From NCBI RefSeq assembly GCF_019278565.1, contig NZ_CP058988.1:1426001-1490000 (forward strand): DNA of 64,000 nucleotides. Direction: 5' to 3'. Positions 53,193-61,435 of the stretch are shown one piece after another. The notes beneath the pieces are model-generated. The model was not told the origin of the DNA. It ran no database searches and was given only the letters and a program-made list of their open reading frames with translations. The DNA comes from Cellulophaga sp. HaHa_2_95. GTDB taxonomy: Bacteria > Bacteroidota > Bacteroidia > Flavobacteriales > Flavobacteriaceae. Each line of letters begins with the position of its first letter. Position 1 is the first letter of the stretch. A program made the position numbers and the translations under genes.

Positions 53193-53558
53193 ATGAAGTA
53201 CAAGATTTTAATCGTCGATGACGAACCAAATATAGTAATGTCACTAGAATATGCCTTTAAAAAGCAGGATTTTGAGGTTTTTATAGCTAGGGATGGTAGT
53301 GAAGCATTAGAACTATTGAAACTTAGCACGCCAGATATTGTGTTGCTAGATATTATGATGCCAAATGTAGATGGGTATCAGACGTTAAAACATATAAAAA
53401 GTACCGCTAGTTTAGAAGCTACAAAAGTAGTTTTCTTAACAGCAAAAAATAAAGCTTCGGATATTGAAAAAGGATTAAATCTAGGAGCTGATAAATATTT
53501 AATTAAACCTTTTTCAGTAAAAAAAATAGTCGCAGAAATTCTGCAACTAATGACTTAA
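53193..53558 (+). CDS. lone receiver-domain response regulator
   Basis: Single receiver domain of 121 aa with no DNA-binding domain. The acidic pocket is in KILIVDDEPNIVM, and the phospho-acceptor Asp53 is in IVLLDIMMPNVDGY. The later conserved Thr is in VVFLTAKN and the Lys in LIKPFS. It starts 16 bp after the symporter-kinase gene, so it is probably its partner. CrbR, the partner of CrbS, carries a LuxR-type HTH that this protein lacks. Output must therefore come from another protein or be protein-protein. Confidence 0.9.
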   Translation: MKYKILIVDDEPNIVMSLEYAFKKQDFEVFIARDGSEALELLKLSTPDIVLLDIMMPNVDGYQTLKHIKSTASLEATKVVFLTAKNKASDIEKGLNLGADKYLIKPFSVKKIVAEILQLMT

Positions 53559-53632
53559 AAGCAGTCTTATAAGTCTTTTTTAAATATTGGTTTTGTGTGC
53601 AAACAAACAATGTTTAACTAAAATTTTAAGAC

Positions 53633-53857
53633 GTGAAGTATCAAATAAAACCACATACATCAGATATTCTTATTACGATTTATGTAGTAATTACTTTGTT
53701 CTATAGAATAAAGTTTGAAAACGAAGCAGGCGTAACGGCACTACAATCTCTTGTAATCGGTCTATGCCTTATTGCTATGCCTTGGTCTCTTATCAAACTG
53801 AAGATCCTTAATCCCAAGTGGTTCGGCTTATTTAATCCTAAAAAATCAGAGCTCTGA
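53633..53857 (+). CDS. small membrane protein, 74 aa
   Basis: Protein of 74 aa starting with GTG (M(GTG)KYQIKPHTSDILITIYVV). Two hydrophobic stretches (about 10-25 and 37-55) suggest a membrane protein, ending with a polar tail (NPKWFGLFNPKKSEL). No family is recognised. It lies between the receiver and acs genes, in the acetate island. The gap 53858-54076 downstream holds an inverted repeat but no other gene. Confidence 0.6.
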   Translation: MKYQIKPHTSDILITIYVVITLFYRIKFENEAGVTALQSLVIGLCLIAMPWSLIKLKILNPKWFGLFNPKKSEL

Positions 53858-54036
53858 TCTTTAGGAAAAAAGTGTTGGGTGCCTAGCTTCTTTCCTAATG
53901 CTAGATGGTCAAAAAATACAAGGCTTACCCCAATACCTATTTAGATTTAGTGATGCGGCGTGCTCAGTCTGTTTTATGTCAAAGAGGTTGCGTTGAACTA
54001 GACATCATCTGTTATCAAAATAAAATCAATTTTCAG

Positions 54037-54055
54037 AATTCTAAACTCTAGAATT
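54037..54055. promoter_or_regulatory. inverted repeat AATTCTA-N5-TAGAATT before acs
   Basis: Perfect 7-bp arms with a 5-bp centre (AACTC), ending 22 bp before the acs ATG. It could be an operator for acs control or a minor hairpin. No T run follows. Confidence 0.45.
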
Positions 54056-54076
54056 TTAATTAAAAATTTAACCGTC

Positions 54077-55984
54077 ATGAGTAATTATCATATAAAACAT
54101 TTAGAAGAGTATTATCAAGTTTATCGAAAGTCTGTACGTAACCCGGAATCTTTTTGGGAAGAAATAGCAGAAGAACATTTCTTGTGGCGTAAGAAATGGG
54201 ATACGGTGCTAAGCTGGGATTTTAAGAAACCCGAAGTGAAATGGTTTGAAGGTGCTAAATTGAATATAACCGAGAATTGTATTGATAGACATCTAGCCAC
54301 GAGAGGAGATAAAACAGCTATTCTATTTGAGCCAAATGACCCAAAAGAAGCGGCAGAACATATTACGTATAAAGATTTGTATCATCGGGTTAATAAATTT
54401 GCCAATGTTTTAAAAGCGAAAGGTGTTAAAAAAGGAGATCGCGTTTGTGTTTACCTGCCTATGATTCCAGAATTAGCAGTGGCTATATTGGCCTGTGCTC
54501 GGATAGGAGCCATACACTCGGTGGTTTTTGCGGGTTTTTCTTCTATAGCCTTGGCAACAAGAATTAACGATTCCGATTGTAAGATGGTTATCACTTCTGA
54601 TGGGTCGTATCGAGGCGCTAAATCTATTGACTTAAAAGGGATTGTAGATGAAGCTTTAGAAGATTGTCATGGGGTTAATAATGTATTGGTGGTAAAACGT
54701 ACTAAGTCTGAAATCATGATGAAAGAAGGGCGTGATGAATGGTTACAACCTTTGCTGGATGATGCTTCCGATGAGCTCGTCGCCACGGTCATGGATGCCG
54801 AAGATCCTTTATTTATCCTATACACTTCAGGTTCTACAGGAATGCCAAAAGGAATGGTGCATAGCACTGGAGGATATATGGTGTATACGGCATATACCTT
54901 TAAAAATGTTTTTCAATACAGAGAGAATGATATTTACTGGTGTACAGCAGATATTGGCTGGATCACAGGGCATAGTTATATCGTGTACGGACCCTTAGCA
55001 AATGGTGCAACCACGGTAATGTTTGAAGGGGTACCTAGTTACCCTGATTATGGACGCTTTTGGGACATTGTAGAAAAGCATAAAATTACGCAATTCTATA
55101 CGGCTCCTACAGCAATAAGGGCTTTGGCAAAAGAAGGGGTGGCTTATATAGATACGCATGATTTGTCTTCTTTAAAAGTATTGGGTACGGTAGGAGAGCC
55201 TATAAATGAAGAGGCGTGGCATTGGTATGACGATAATGTAGGTAAGCGAAAGGCGCCAATTGTAGATACGTGGTGGCAAACAGAAACGGGAGGTATTATG
55301 ATTACTCCAATTCCATTTTGTACGCCTACTAAACCAACTTATGCAACCTTACCCTTTATAGGAATTCAACCAGCACTCATGGATGAAAATGGTAAAGAAA
55401 TAAAAGGAGATCAGGCGGATGGTCGTTTGTGTATAAAATTTCCTTGGCCGAGTATTGCCAGAACTATTTGGGGGAATCACCAGCGGTATAAAGACACTTA
55501 TTTTTCTGCCTATGAGAACATGTATTTTACGGGAGACGGAGCCCTCAGAGATGAGGTAGGTTATTATAGAATAACAGGGCGTGTAGATGATGTTATTATT
55601 GTTTCAGGACATAATTTAGGAACAGCACCTATAGAAGATGCTATAAATGAGCATCCTGCAGTTTCTGAAAGCGCCATCGTAGGATTTCCTCATGATATCA
55701 AAGGAAATGCATTATATGGATATGTAACCTTAAAAGAAACAGGAGAAAGCAGAAATCATGATAATTTAAGAAAAGAAATAAATCAAATTATAACAGAGCA
55801 AATAGGACCCATTGCCAAACTAGATAAGATTCAATTTACAAATGGTTTGCCAAAGACCCGATCTGGAAAAATTATGCGTCGTATTCTAAGAAAAATAGCG
55901 GGTAAAGACACTAGTAATCTGGGGGATACAAGTACCTTACTAAATCCAGAATGTGTTCAAGAGATCATGGATAATGTCCTCTAA
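54077..55984 (+). CDS. acs: acetyl-CoA synthetase
   Basis: Acetate-activating enzyme of 635 aa that makes acetyl-CoA from acetate, ATP and CoA through acetyl-AMP. Signatures are the P-loop YTSGSTGMPKGMVHSTGGY, TWWQTETGG and YFTGDGALRDEVGYYRITGR. The C-terminal PKTRSGKIMRR contains the Lys acetylated in family members to switch activity. The length and motifs are normal. Placed after the porin, symporter and symporter-kinase genes, it completes an acetate uptake and use module. A strong terminator follows. Confidence 0.97.
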   Translation: MSNYHIKHLEEYYQVYRKSVRNPESFWEEIAEEHFLWRKKWDTVLSWDFKKPEVKWFEGAKLNITENCIDRHLATRGDKTAILFEPNDPKEAAEHITYKDLYHRVNKFANVLKAKGVKKGDRVCVYLPMIPELAVAILACARIGAIHSVVFAGFSSIALATRINDSDCKMVITSDGSYRGAKSIDLKGIVDEALEDCHGVNNVLVVKRTKSEIMMKEGRDEWLQPLLDDASDELVATVMDAEDPLFILYTSGSTGMPKGMVHSTGGYMVYTAYTFKNVFQYRENDIYWCTADIGWITGHSYIVYGPLANGATTVMFEGVPSYPDYGRFWDIVEKHKITQFYTAPTAIRALAKEGVAYIDTHDLSSLKVLGTVGEPINEEAWHWYDDNVGKRKAPIVDTWWQTETGGIMITPIPFCTPTKPTYATLPFIGIQPALMDENGKEIKGDQADGRLCIKFPWPSIARTIWGNHQRYKDTYFSAYENMYFTGDGALRDEVGYYRITGRVDDVIIVSGHNLGTAPIEDAINEHPAVSESAIVGFPHDIKGNALYGYVTLKETGESRNHDNLRKEINQIITEQIGPIAKLDKIQFTNGLPKTRSGKIMRRILRKIAGKDTSNLGDTSTLLNPECVQEIMDNVL

Positions 55985-56000
55985 ACGCACCTAAATGTAA

Positions 56001-56037
56001 AAAGCCCAGTAAATTTTAAATTTACTGGGCTTTTTTT
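56001..56037. terminator. bidirectional terminator between acs and ssrA
   Basis: AAAGCCCAGTAAA (56001-56013) pairs with TTTACTGGGCTTT (56021-56033), followed by T. It lies immediately beyond the 3' end of the convergent tmRNA. Confidence 0.92.
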
Positions 56038-56038
56038 G

Positions 56039-56432
56039 TGGAGCCGGGGAGAATCGAACTCCCGTCCAAACAAGCAATTACAATGCTTTCTTCATGCTTA
56101 GTTTTCATTTGATTTTCGATGCACAACCGACTGAAAACCGCCTATTGTACACTTAGCTTCTGAAATTTTTGTGATACTACCAAAGCAATAGTACCCTTGT
56201 GTTGACATTTCTGGTGCTCCTAATAGAATCGCCGCCAACAAGGGCTATTCCGGAACATCTCGCTTCTCTACCTAGTAGAGACGAGGCTAATCTTACTATA
56301 ATTCAGATTAAGCGGCAAGAGCGTAATTATTTTCGCCAATTAAAAGTGTGGAAAATGTGATTAACGAGCTGTAGCCCAGCGCTCGGCATGCTTACATCCC
56401 AATTGGTCTCGCTGTCAAAACCAGGCGGCCCC
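56039..56432 (-). ncRNA. ssrA: tmRNA (ssrA)
   Basis: The transfer-messenger RNA rescues stalled ribosomes. Its 5' end GGGGCCG (from 56432 on the minus strand) pairs with CGGCTCC (56046-56040) as the acceptor stem, and a T-arm-like GTTCGATTC lies near the 3' end. CCA is not encoded: after the discriminator A, the genome reads CA. The tag frame, 56337 to 56308, encodes GENNYALAA followed by TAA. The usual resume Ala is expected ahead of it. The terminator is shared with acs. Confidence 0.93.
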
Positions 56433-56493
56433 TTGGAAAATTTTCAATGAACTAATCCGCTTTCAAAAGAAATTTATTTTTTCTAGCGGATGG

Positions 56494-56501
56494 CAAAGGT
56501 A
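56494..56501 (-). promoter_or_regulatory. candidate -7 box (TAccTTTG) for ssrA
   Basis: On the minus strand TACCTTTG fits TAnnTTTG, about 60 bp upstream of the mature tmRNA 5' end. A short precursor leader would need RNase P processing. Confidence 0.45.
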
Positions 56502-56595
56502 GTTCAAAAACTATTCCAAAAAAAGTTTTGCTTGTCATCTTGTCATATGTTACATTTACAACTATTGAAACGGTATAAGTTATAAAATTGTATTT

Positions 56596-57801
56596 ATGAA
56601 ATTCGGAATCATTAGAGAACGTAAAAATCCGCCAGATAGAAGAGTCGTACTATCTCCTGAAACATGTCAAAAATTACAAATAAAGTATCCTGCGGCAAAA
56701 ATTGCGGTCGAACCTTCTGCTATCCGAACGTATACTGACGAAGATTATGTAAAAGCGGGACTTAGCTTAAGTACAGATATGGAGGAGTGTGATGTTCTTT
56801 TAGGGGTTAAAGAAGTGCCGATAGAAGATTTAATTCCGAATAAAAAATACTTTTTCTTTTCCCACACAATAAAAAAGCAACCTTATAATAGAGAACTGCT
56901 ACGAGCTTTTTTAGATAAAAATATAGAAATGTATGACCATGAAGTCATTACCAATGAAAAGGGACAACGTTTGGTTGCTTTTGGTAGGTATGCTGGGATT
57001 GTAGGTGCGTATAATGGTTTTAGAGCCTACGGACTTAAGTATGATTTGTATGATTTGCCCAAAGCAGAGACGTTAGTAGATCAAAAAGCATTAATAGCTG
57101 CATTGAATAGTATTAAACTACCTGCTATAAAAATTCTTCTAACGGGAAAAGGAAGAGTAGGAAATGGCGCAAAAGAAATGTTAGATGCTATGGGGCTTAC
57201 TAAAGTTACGGTGGCAGATTATTTATCAAAATCTTTTGAGGAACCCGTATACTGCCAAATTGATGCAGCTGAGTACAACAAAAGAAAAGATGGCGTTCGT
57301 GGCAATAAAGCGGAGTTTTTTAAAAACCCAGAACTGTATCAAACTAATTTTGTTCGTTTTACTAAGGTGACTGATTTTTTCATTGCAGGTCATTTTTATG
57401 GTACTGGGGCCCCTTATCTTTTTACGAGAGAAGATGCAAAACACGAAGATTTTAGTATAAAAGTTGTGGCAGATGTAAGTTGTGATATTGATGGGCCCGT
57501 GGCAACAACCATTAGACCATCAACCATTGCAGATCCAATATATGGGTATGATCCTTTAACGGAAAAGGAGGCAGATTTTAAATCGATAAACGCTATTGCT
57601 GTTATGGCCGTAGATAATTTACCGTGTGAATTGCCAAGAGATGCTAGTGAAGGTTTTGGAGATGCTTTTCTAAAAAATGTTATTCCCGCATTTTTTAACA
57701 ACGATAAAAATGGCGTATTAGAGCGTGCAAGAATGACACAAAATGGAAAGCTAACAGAGCGTTATGCCTATTTGCAAGATTATGTAGATGGAAAAGAGTA
57801 A
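56596..57801 (+). CDS. NAD(P)-binding dehydrogenase of the alanine dehydrogenase/PNT-N superfamily
   Basis: Dehydrogenase of 401 aa. The N-terminal domain starts KFGIIRERKNPPDRRVVLSP, typical of the alanine dehydrogenase and saccharopine dehydrogenase superfamily, with a later FGRYAGIVGAYNGFRAYGLK. A Rossmann-like site is suggested by ILLTGKGRVGNGAKEMLDA. Residues near DVSCDIDGPVATTIRPS match lysine-forming saccharopine dehydrogenases. A role in lysine or alanine metabolism is likely, but the exact substrate cannot be told. It is alone, divergent from ssrA. Confidence 0.8.
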   Translation: MKFGIIRERKNPPDRRVVLSPETCQKLQIKYPAAKIAVEPSAIRTYTDEDYVKAGLSLSTDMEECDVLLGVKEVPIEDLIPNKKYFFFSHTIKKQPYNRELLRAFLDKNIEMYDHEVITNEKGQRLVAFGRYAGIVGAYNGFRAYGLKYDLYDLPKAETLVDQKALIAALNSIKLPAIKILLTGKGRVGNGAKEMLDAMGLTKVTVADYLSKSFEEPVYCQIDAAEYNKRKDGVRGNKAEFFKNPELYQTNFVRFTKVTDFFIAGHFYGTGAPYLFTREDAKHEDFSIKVVADVSCDIDGPVATTIRPSTIADPIYGYDPLTEKEADFKSINAIAVMAVDNLPCELPRDASEGFGDAFLKNVIPAFFNNDKNGVLERARMTQNGKLTERYAYLQDYVDGKE

Positions 57802-57832
57802 CGGTGTCTAATAAAAATTATAGCTATTGTTT

Positions 57833-57877
57833 AAAATGGGAGGTGGAGAAATTTATTTTTTTCACTTCCCATTTTTT
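57833..57877. terminator. bidirectional terminator between the dehydrogenase and DUF2809 genes
   Basis: AATGGGAGGTG (57835-57845) pairs with CACTTCCCATT (57863-57873), with one G-T pair, followed by a T run. Confidence 0.8.
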
Positions 57878-57878
57878 A

Positions 57879-58250
57879 TTAATTATATTTTTTGAGATCG
57901 ATAAAAGTCACCGCAAGTACCCCCAGCGTATACGCTACTAAATCCTGAATACTAAAGCTATTGCCAAAAATTAAGTGGGCCCATTTATTTTGGTCTAAGC
58001 TTAGAAGCTGTAAAAATGTGGTGCGTTGCAGAAACTCAACCGTATAGGAGAGAACTAATGTTACCATTGCAATGTGCAGTGGATTGGTTTTTATAAAACT
58101 CCTGAAGAAACAATAGATGAGGATGACCGCGAGAAAGTCTCCCACAGTATGTCTAATGAAACCAGTTTTTAAATAGTAAGCAATCGCAATTTCAACCCCA
58201 AAAATTAGAATAAAAAAGGTAAAGTGAATTTTGTTAAAAATGAATTTCAT
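57879..58250 (-). CDS. DUF2809 membrane protein
   Basis: Inner-membrane protein of 123 aa with four predicted helices. The pattern (KTGFIRHTVGDFLAVILIYC, then SYTVEFLQRTTFLQLLSL, then FSIQDLVAYTLGV) matches the DUF2809 family, which resembles the VanZ group. Function unknown. It ends at the terminator shared with the dehydrogenase gene. Confidence 0.8.
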   Translation of the reverse strand: MKFIFNKIHFTFFILIFGVEIAIAYYLKTGFIRHTVGDFLAVILIYCFFRSFIKTNPLHIAMVTLVLSYTVEFLQRTTFLQLLSLDQNKWAHLIFGNSFSIQDLVAYTLGVLAVTFIDLKKYN

Positions 58251-58315
58251 GGTTATTTCGTTTGTGTTGATAGGTACCTAATCAGTTTTGTCATAAAATA
58301 AGGAGCGTTTATGTT

Positions 58316-58603
58316 TTAAAAACATATGCTTAAGTAGAAAAACGCAATGGGAATATTCAGGATTACTAAAATAATCGTACTAATATTTTCTTCGAAATCC
58401 CTATAATTTACCAAGGCATTTAAAAGCAATAGAATAAATAGGATCATGTTAATCACAACGGCAACCAAAACAAATATAAACCCTACCATTACTGTAGCAT
58501 CAAAAGCTAGTTTTATTAAGAAGAGTAAGGTTCCGATAATAAAAGAATAGAAGCTGATGCTTACCGCTATTCTATTTAATTTATAGGTAAAATATGACAT
58601 CAT
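58316..58603 (-). CDS. small membrane protein, 95 aa
   Basis: Hydrophobic protein of 95 aa with three predicted helices (about 13-32, 36-60, 74-93). It starts with two adjacent ATG codons, MMSYFTYKLNRIAVSISFYS. No domain is recognised. It is the last gene of the COQ4-like/large membrane protein transcript; its start is 1 bp after the stop of the preceding gene, so translation is coupled. Function unknown. Confidence 0.65.
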   Translation of the reverse strand: MMSYFTYKLNRIAVSISFYSFIIGTLLFLIKLAFDATVMVGFIFVLVAVVINMILFILLLLNALVNYRDFEENISTIILVILNIPIAFFYLSICF

Positions 58604-58604
58604 T

Positions 58605-59987
58605 TTAATGGTAGATTAAGGAGTAAATGGAATATTCTTGCCAGCTTTTTTCTTTCTCTTGCTGTATAAATCGTGAATATTTAGTACTGATGCTCAATTG
58701 ATATATAGTTGCCTTTTTCGCTTCGCTATACTTTTTTAATTGAATACTGTTAGTATCGCCTAAGTCAATAAGGTATTGAATATCTACATTTTTAATATTC
58801 TTCAAATTATAAGAGGTGATAGATTTATCCCAAGGAATTGTGGCGCTTATGAATAGCACTGCAAAAATAACAGCAACGTTCGATCGTATTAAATAGATGA
58901 AGCTTTTGGTTTTTGATACTTTCAAGTAGGTAGTACATAAACCTGCGAGGATAAATAGTAAGTATACAAAAACGCCAATTCTTTTATAAGTTAATCCTAA
59001 AGTGGCTACATACATATAATTTTTATACCACGTAAATAAGACCAGTATAAGGTTCATGGCTATCCAGCTATAAGATAAGGTCTTAATGTTTTGGTTTTTC
59101 GTGTAAAAATTAAGATCGCCTCTAAAAAAATATAATATAATAGCAATAGCGCAGATAATTGATAATAATAGGGCGTAGGCTCCTTGATGTACAGATTTTG
59201 AGTGTTCAGAATTTGTGCTGGTGTTAGCGTCTATCAAATAGATGAAATCAGTTATTAGAAAGATAAAAAGCAGACTATTTAATGCTATAAATATAATACA
59301 GCCAAGGGTGTATTCTTCGGCTAGTTTTTTACATTGTTCCAATGAAAAACTTGGCGTAGACCTTTTCAGCGTATTACTTTGTTCGGTATCTAAAGTTATC
59401 AGGGTCTCCGGGTAATAAGGCTTTAAAATATGTAAGAAGATAAAGTACCCAAATACCGTAAATAGGAGCCACGGAAAGCTTAAGAAATCAAAATTTATTG
59501 CAGAAATAAGGCCACTGAAAACAGGATTAGACTTTTGGTATAATAAAGAGAATAGTATAATTAATACTAAGGCGATGCTCAGAGCTTTAAAGATGGTTTT
59601 GGTTTTAGAAGATATGGTAGTGCTTTTGTGTCCCTCTTTTTTTAAAGAACTATTTAATTGATGAATAGAAGCCAATACCATGTTGGTGAGCCCTATGAAC
59701 CAACTTAAATACAAGGAATTTTTGGGTGCAATAGTTTTTCCTATATAAGTTAGAAATGCGATGAAGTGAACGAAAATCTTAAAATTTGTAGGATCTAGAA
59801 AGACCACTATTGCACTAAACAGATAGGCAAGTGCAAATTTTATAGTTTCTTTTTGCCCTTTATGCTCAAGGAGTACGATAGCGATAGTTACTAAAGAAAG
59901 AATCACAAGGTTAATTCCCATAGTCTTGCTGTACAGTAGTAAACTAAACATTAAAGAGGCTAGAATTGATTTGATATGAATGTTCAT
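58605..59987 (-). CDS. large polytopic membrane protein, DUF4153/DUF4173-like
   Basis: Inner-membrane protein of 460 aa with about 11-12 helices in the first 385 residues and a polar C-terminal region (NVDIQYLIDLGDTNSIQLKK). The general pattern, for example NLILVLFTWYKNYMYVATLG and LTYKRIGVFVYLLFILAG, recalls the DUF4153/DUF4173 proteins found in envelope and regulatory operons. It is 10 bp downstream of the COQ4-like gene and 1 bp before the 95-aa gene. Function unknown; family assignment is moderate. Confidence 0.7.
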   Translation of the reverse strand: MNIHIKSILASLMFSLLLYSKTMGINLVILSLVTIAIVLLEHKGQKETIKFALAYLFSAIVVFLDPTNFKIFVHFIAFLTYIGKTIAPKNSLYLSWFIGLTNMVLASIHQLNSSLKKEGHKSTTISSKTKTIFKALSIALVLIILFSLLYQKSNPVFSGLISAINFDFLSFPWLLFTVFGYFIFLHILKPYYPETLITLDTEQSNTLKRSTPSFSLEQCKKLAEEYTLGCIIFIALNSLLFIFLITDFIYLIDANTSTNSEHSKSVHQGAYALLLSIICAIAIILYFFRGDLNFYTKNQNIKTLSYSWIAMNLILVLFTWYKNYMYVATLGLTYKRIGVFVYLLFILAGLCTTYLKVSKTKSFIYLIRSNVAVIFAVLFISATIPWDKSITSYNLKNIKNVDIQYLIDLGDTNSIQLKKYSEAKKATIYQLSISTKYSRFIQQEKEKSWQEYSIYSLIYH

Positions 59988-59997
59988 AATATAATTT

Positions 59998-60453
59998 TTA
60001 GTGTATCGAGAAGGTAGTTCTGATGTTGCGAATTGGTAGATGTACTAATTTTTGAAAATCTATTTGATAAAATTTAGATGCACTCTTGCCTCTTTTGTAT
60101 TCCTGGTGGAATCTTTTAAAATGAGAGTAGTAAAAAATGGTGCCAATGGTGAGTACAGAAAAAAGGTATAAACTTCTTTTGCCATTGCCCCGTAAAAAAT
60201 ATTGCATGCTAATCTCTTCTGGAACTGTGGTCCCTATGTTTGTTAAAACATGATAGATATCATGACTTTCAAGCTTGGACTGTAATTCAAAATTGTTCTT
60301 GGTTAAAAAGTGATGCAATTCAGCGCCTAAAGAGTTGGGAGGTAAGGCTACTAAATCTTTCACAGTAACTGTCCAAGGTTTATTTTTCTTAAAATACTTC
60401 TGATATGGTTTTTTACTAATTTCATATAGCGCTTCAAAAATAAATGCTCTCAT
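59998..60453 (-). CDS. COQ4-like protein
   Basis: Protein of 151 aa with the COQ4 signature HDxxH-x11-E: His64, Asp65, His68 and Glu80 in SHDIYHVLTNIGTTVPEE. The following segment SMQYFLRGNGKRSLYLFSVL resembles the COQ4 helix. COQ4 acts in ubiquinone biosynthesis, but Bacteroidota use menaquinone, so this protein probably acts on something else. The gene follows an ACTTTG-N5-CAAAGT palindrome, is first of its transcript and precedes the large membrane-protein gene. Metal binding by His/Asp/Glu is expected from the family. Confidence 0.72.
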   Translation of the reverse strand: MRAFIFEALYEISKKPYQKYFKKNKPWTVTVKDLVALPPNSLGAELHHFLTKNNFELQSKLESHDIYHVLTNIGTTVPEEISMQYFLRGNGKRSLYLFSVLTIGTIFYYSHFKRFHQEYKRGKSASKFYQIDFQKLVHLPIRNIRTTFSIH

Positions 60454-60471
60454 AATTAAAATATTAAAAGT

Positions 60472-60488
60472 ACTTTGAATTTCAAAGT
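60472..60488. promoter_or_regulatory. ACTTTG-N5-CAAAGT palindrome before the COQ4-like gene
   Basis: ACTTTG (60472-60477) and CAAAGT (60483-60488) with an AATTT centre, preceded by AAAGT so that AAAGTACTTTG is shared with the site at 61436. It is 18 bp upstream of the ATG. This is the proposed operator of the HTH_34 regulator. Confidence 0.75.
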
Positions 60489-60507
60489 GAATGGATAAAA
60501 AAATAGA

Positions 60508-60801
60508 TTAGAATTTTTTGATTAAATTTTCAAGTGCATCAATGTGTTTTTTGAATGCTGTTTTCCCTAAAGTAGTGGCGGAATATCTCGTATTTGGTTT
60601 TCTTCCTATAAATCGTTTCTCTACCATGATATACTCTTCTTTTTCCAAAGCTTTGGCATGACTCGCTAAGTTACCGTCGGTAACATCCAGCAACTCTTTA
60701 AACATATTAAAGTCAGCATATTCATTTACCATGAGTATACTCATCATACCTAATCTAATGCGATGATCAAATGTTTTATTTATGTTGTTTATTAGTCCCA
60801 A
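60508..60801 (-). CDS. winged-helix regulator (HTH_34 type)
   Basis: Small DNA-binding protein of 97 aa. The winged helix reads INKTFDHRIRLGMMSILMVN, then EYADFNMFKELLDVTDGNLA, then SHAKALEKEEYIMVEKRFIG, then RKPNTRYSATTLGKTAFKKH, the pattern of the HTH_34 transcription-regulator family. It starts with TTG 2 bp after the stop of the upstream gene, so it is coupled to the six-helix membrane protein. No input domain is present; the membrane protein may supply it. It probably binds the two ACTTTG-N5-CAAAGT sites at 60472 and 61436. Confidence 0.88.
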   Translation of the reverse strand: MGLINNINKTFDHRIRLGMMSILMVNEYADFNMFKELLDVTDGNLASHAKALEKEEYIMVEKRFIGRKPNTRYSATTLGKTAFKKHIDALENLIKKF

Positions 60802-60803
60802 AT

Positions 60804-61427
60804 CTATTGTCTATCGTATTTGTAATACATAACTATACCGTAAAGAATATGAAGAAATCCAAATCCTAAGGCCCAAAAATACAAACCATAACCGATAAAC
60901 TGTGTGGCTATTAAACCAATAATGATATTGGCTAAACCTAAATAGCGAACGTCTCCCAAAGTATACTTACTTGCATTTAAACAAGCTAGACCATAAAATA
61001 TTAAGGTAGCAGGAGCAATAAGCCCCAAGGTCTGATTTTGTAGTAAAATAAAACAGAAGAGACCTCCAGTAATAAGCGGTACCATAAAGTTAAAAAGCAA
61101 ACGTTTAGAAGTCCTGTTCCATATCTTTTCTCCACTCTTTTTTGACTTTCTTCGTGTGAGAATTACGCCTGTAAGGATGGAGGCGATCATTACGATTAAG
61201 GCAATCGCAATCAACTGTTCGGGAGCACCAATACTTAAGAACAACTTCTGACTATAGGTAGACGTATTTTGAATGTCCGTAATAATTCCATTGGCAAAAT
61301 AGGCGCCAATTAAAGAATAGACTCCGGCCAATATTCCAGATAAACCACTGAGAGAAATAAAACGAGATGATTTGTTCATCAAATTTTTGATTTCATGTAA
61401 GTCGTCTAAATAGTTTTTTGATTCCAT
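60804..61427 (-). CDS. six-helix membrane protein paired with the HTH_34 regulator
   Basis: Inner-membrane protein of 208 aa with an acidic/basic N-terminal tail (MESKNYLDDLHEIKNLMNKS) and six helices (about 22-44, 70-92, 110-130, 133-150, 158-178, 182-200). No catalytic motif or known domain is recognised. A similar membrane protein often precedes HTH_34 regulators in Bacteroidota. The ATG at 61427 lies 8 bp after an ACTTTG-N5-CAAAGT palindrome, which may regulate it. An upstream start would place the palindrome inside the coding region. Confidence 0.75.
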   Translation of the reverse strand: MESKNYLDDLHEIKNLMNKSSRFISLSGLSGILAGVYSLIGAYFANGIITDIQNTSTYSQKLFLSIGAPEQLIAIALIVMIASILTGVILTRRKSKKSGEKIWNRTSKRLLFNFMVPLITGGLFCFILLQNQTLGLIAPATLIFYGLACLNASKYTLGDVRYLGLANIIIGLIATQFIGYGLYFWALGFGFLHILYGIVMYYKYDRQ

Positions 61428-61435
61428 CTTAAAGT

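Noticed and set aside
56039..56070. tRNA gene suggested by the T-arm-like sequence GAATCGAACT
   Set aside because: It is the 3' end of the tmRNA; no cloverleaf is found around it.
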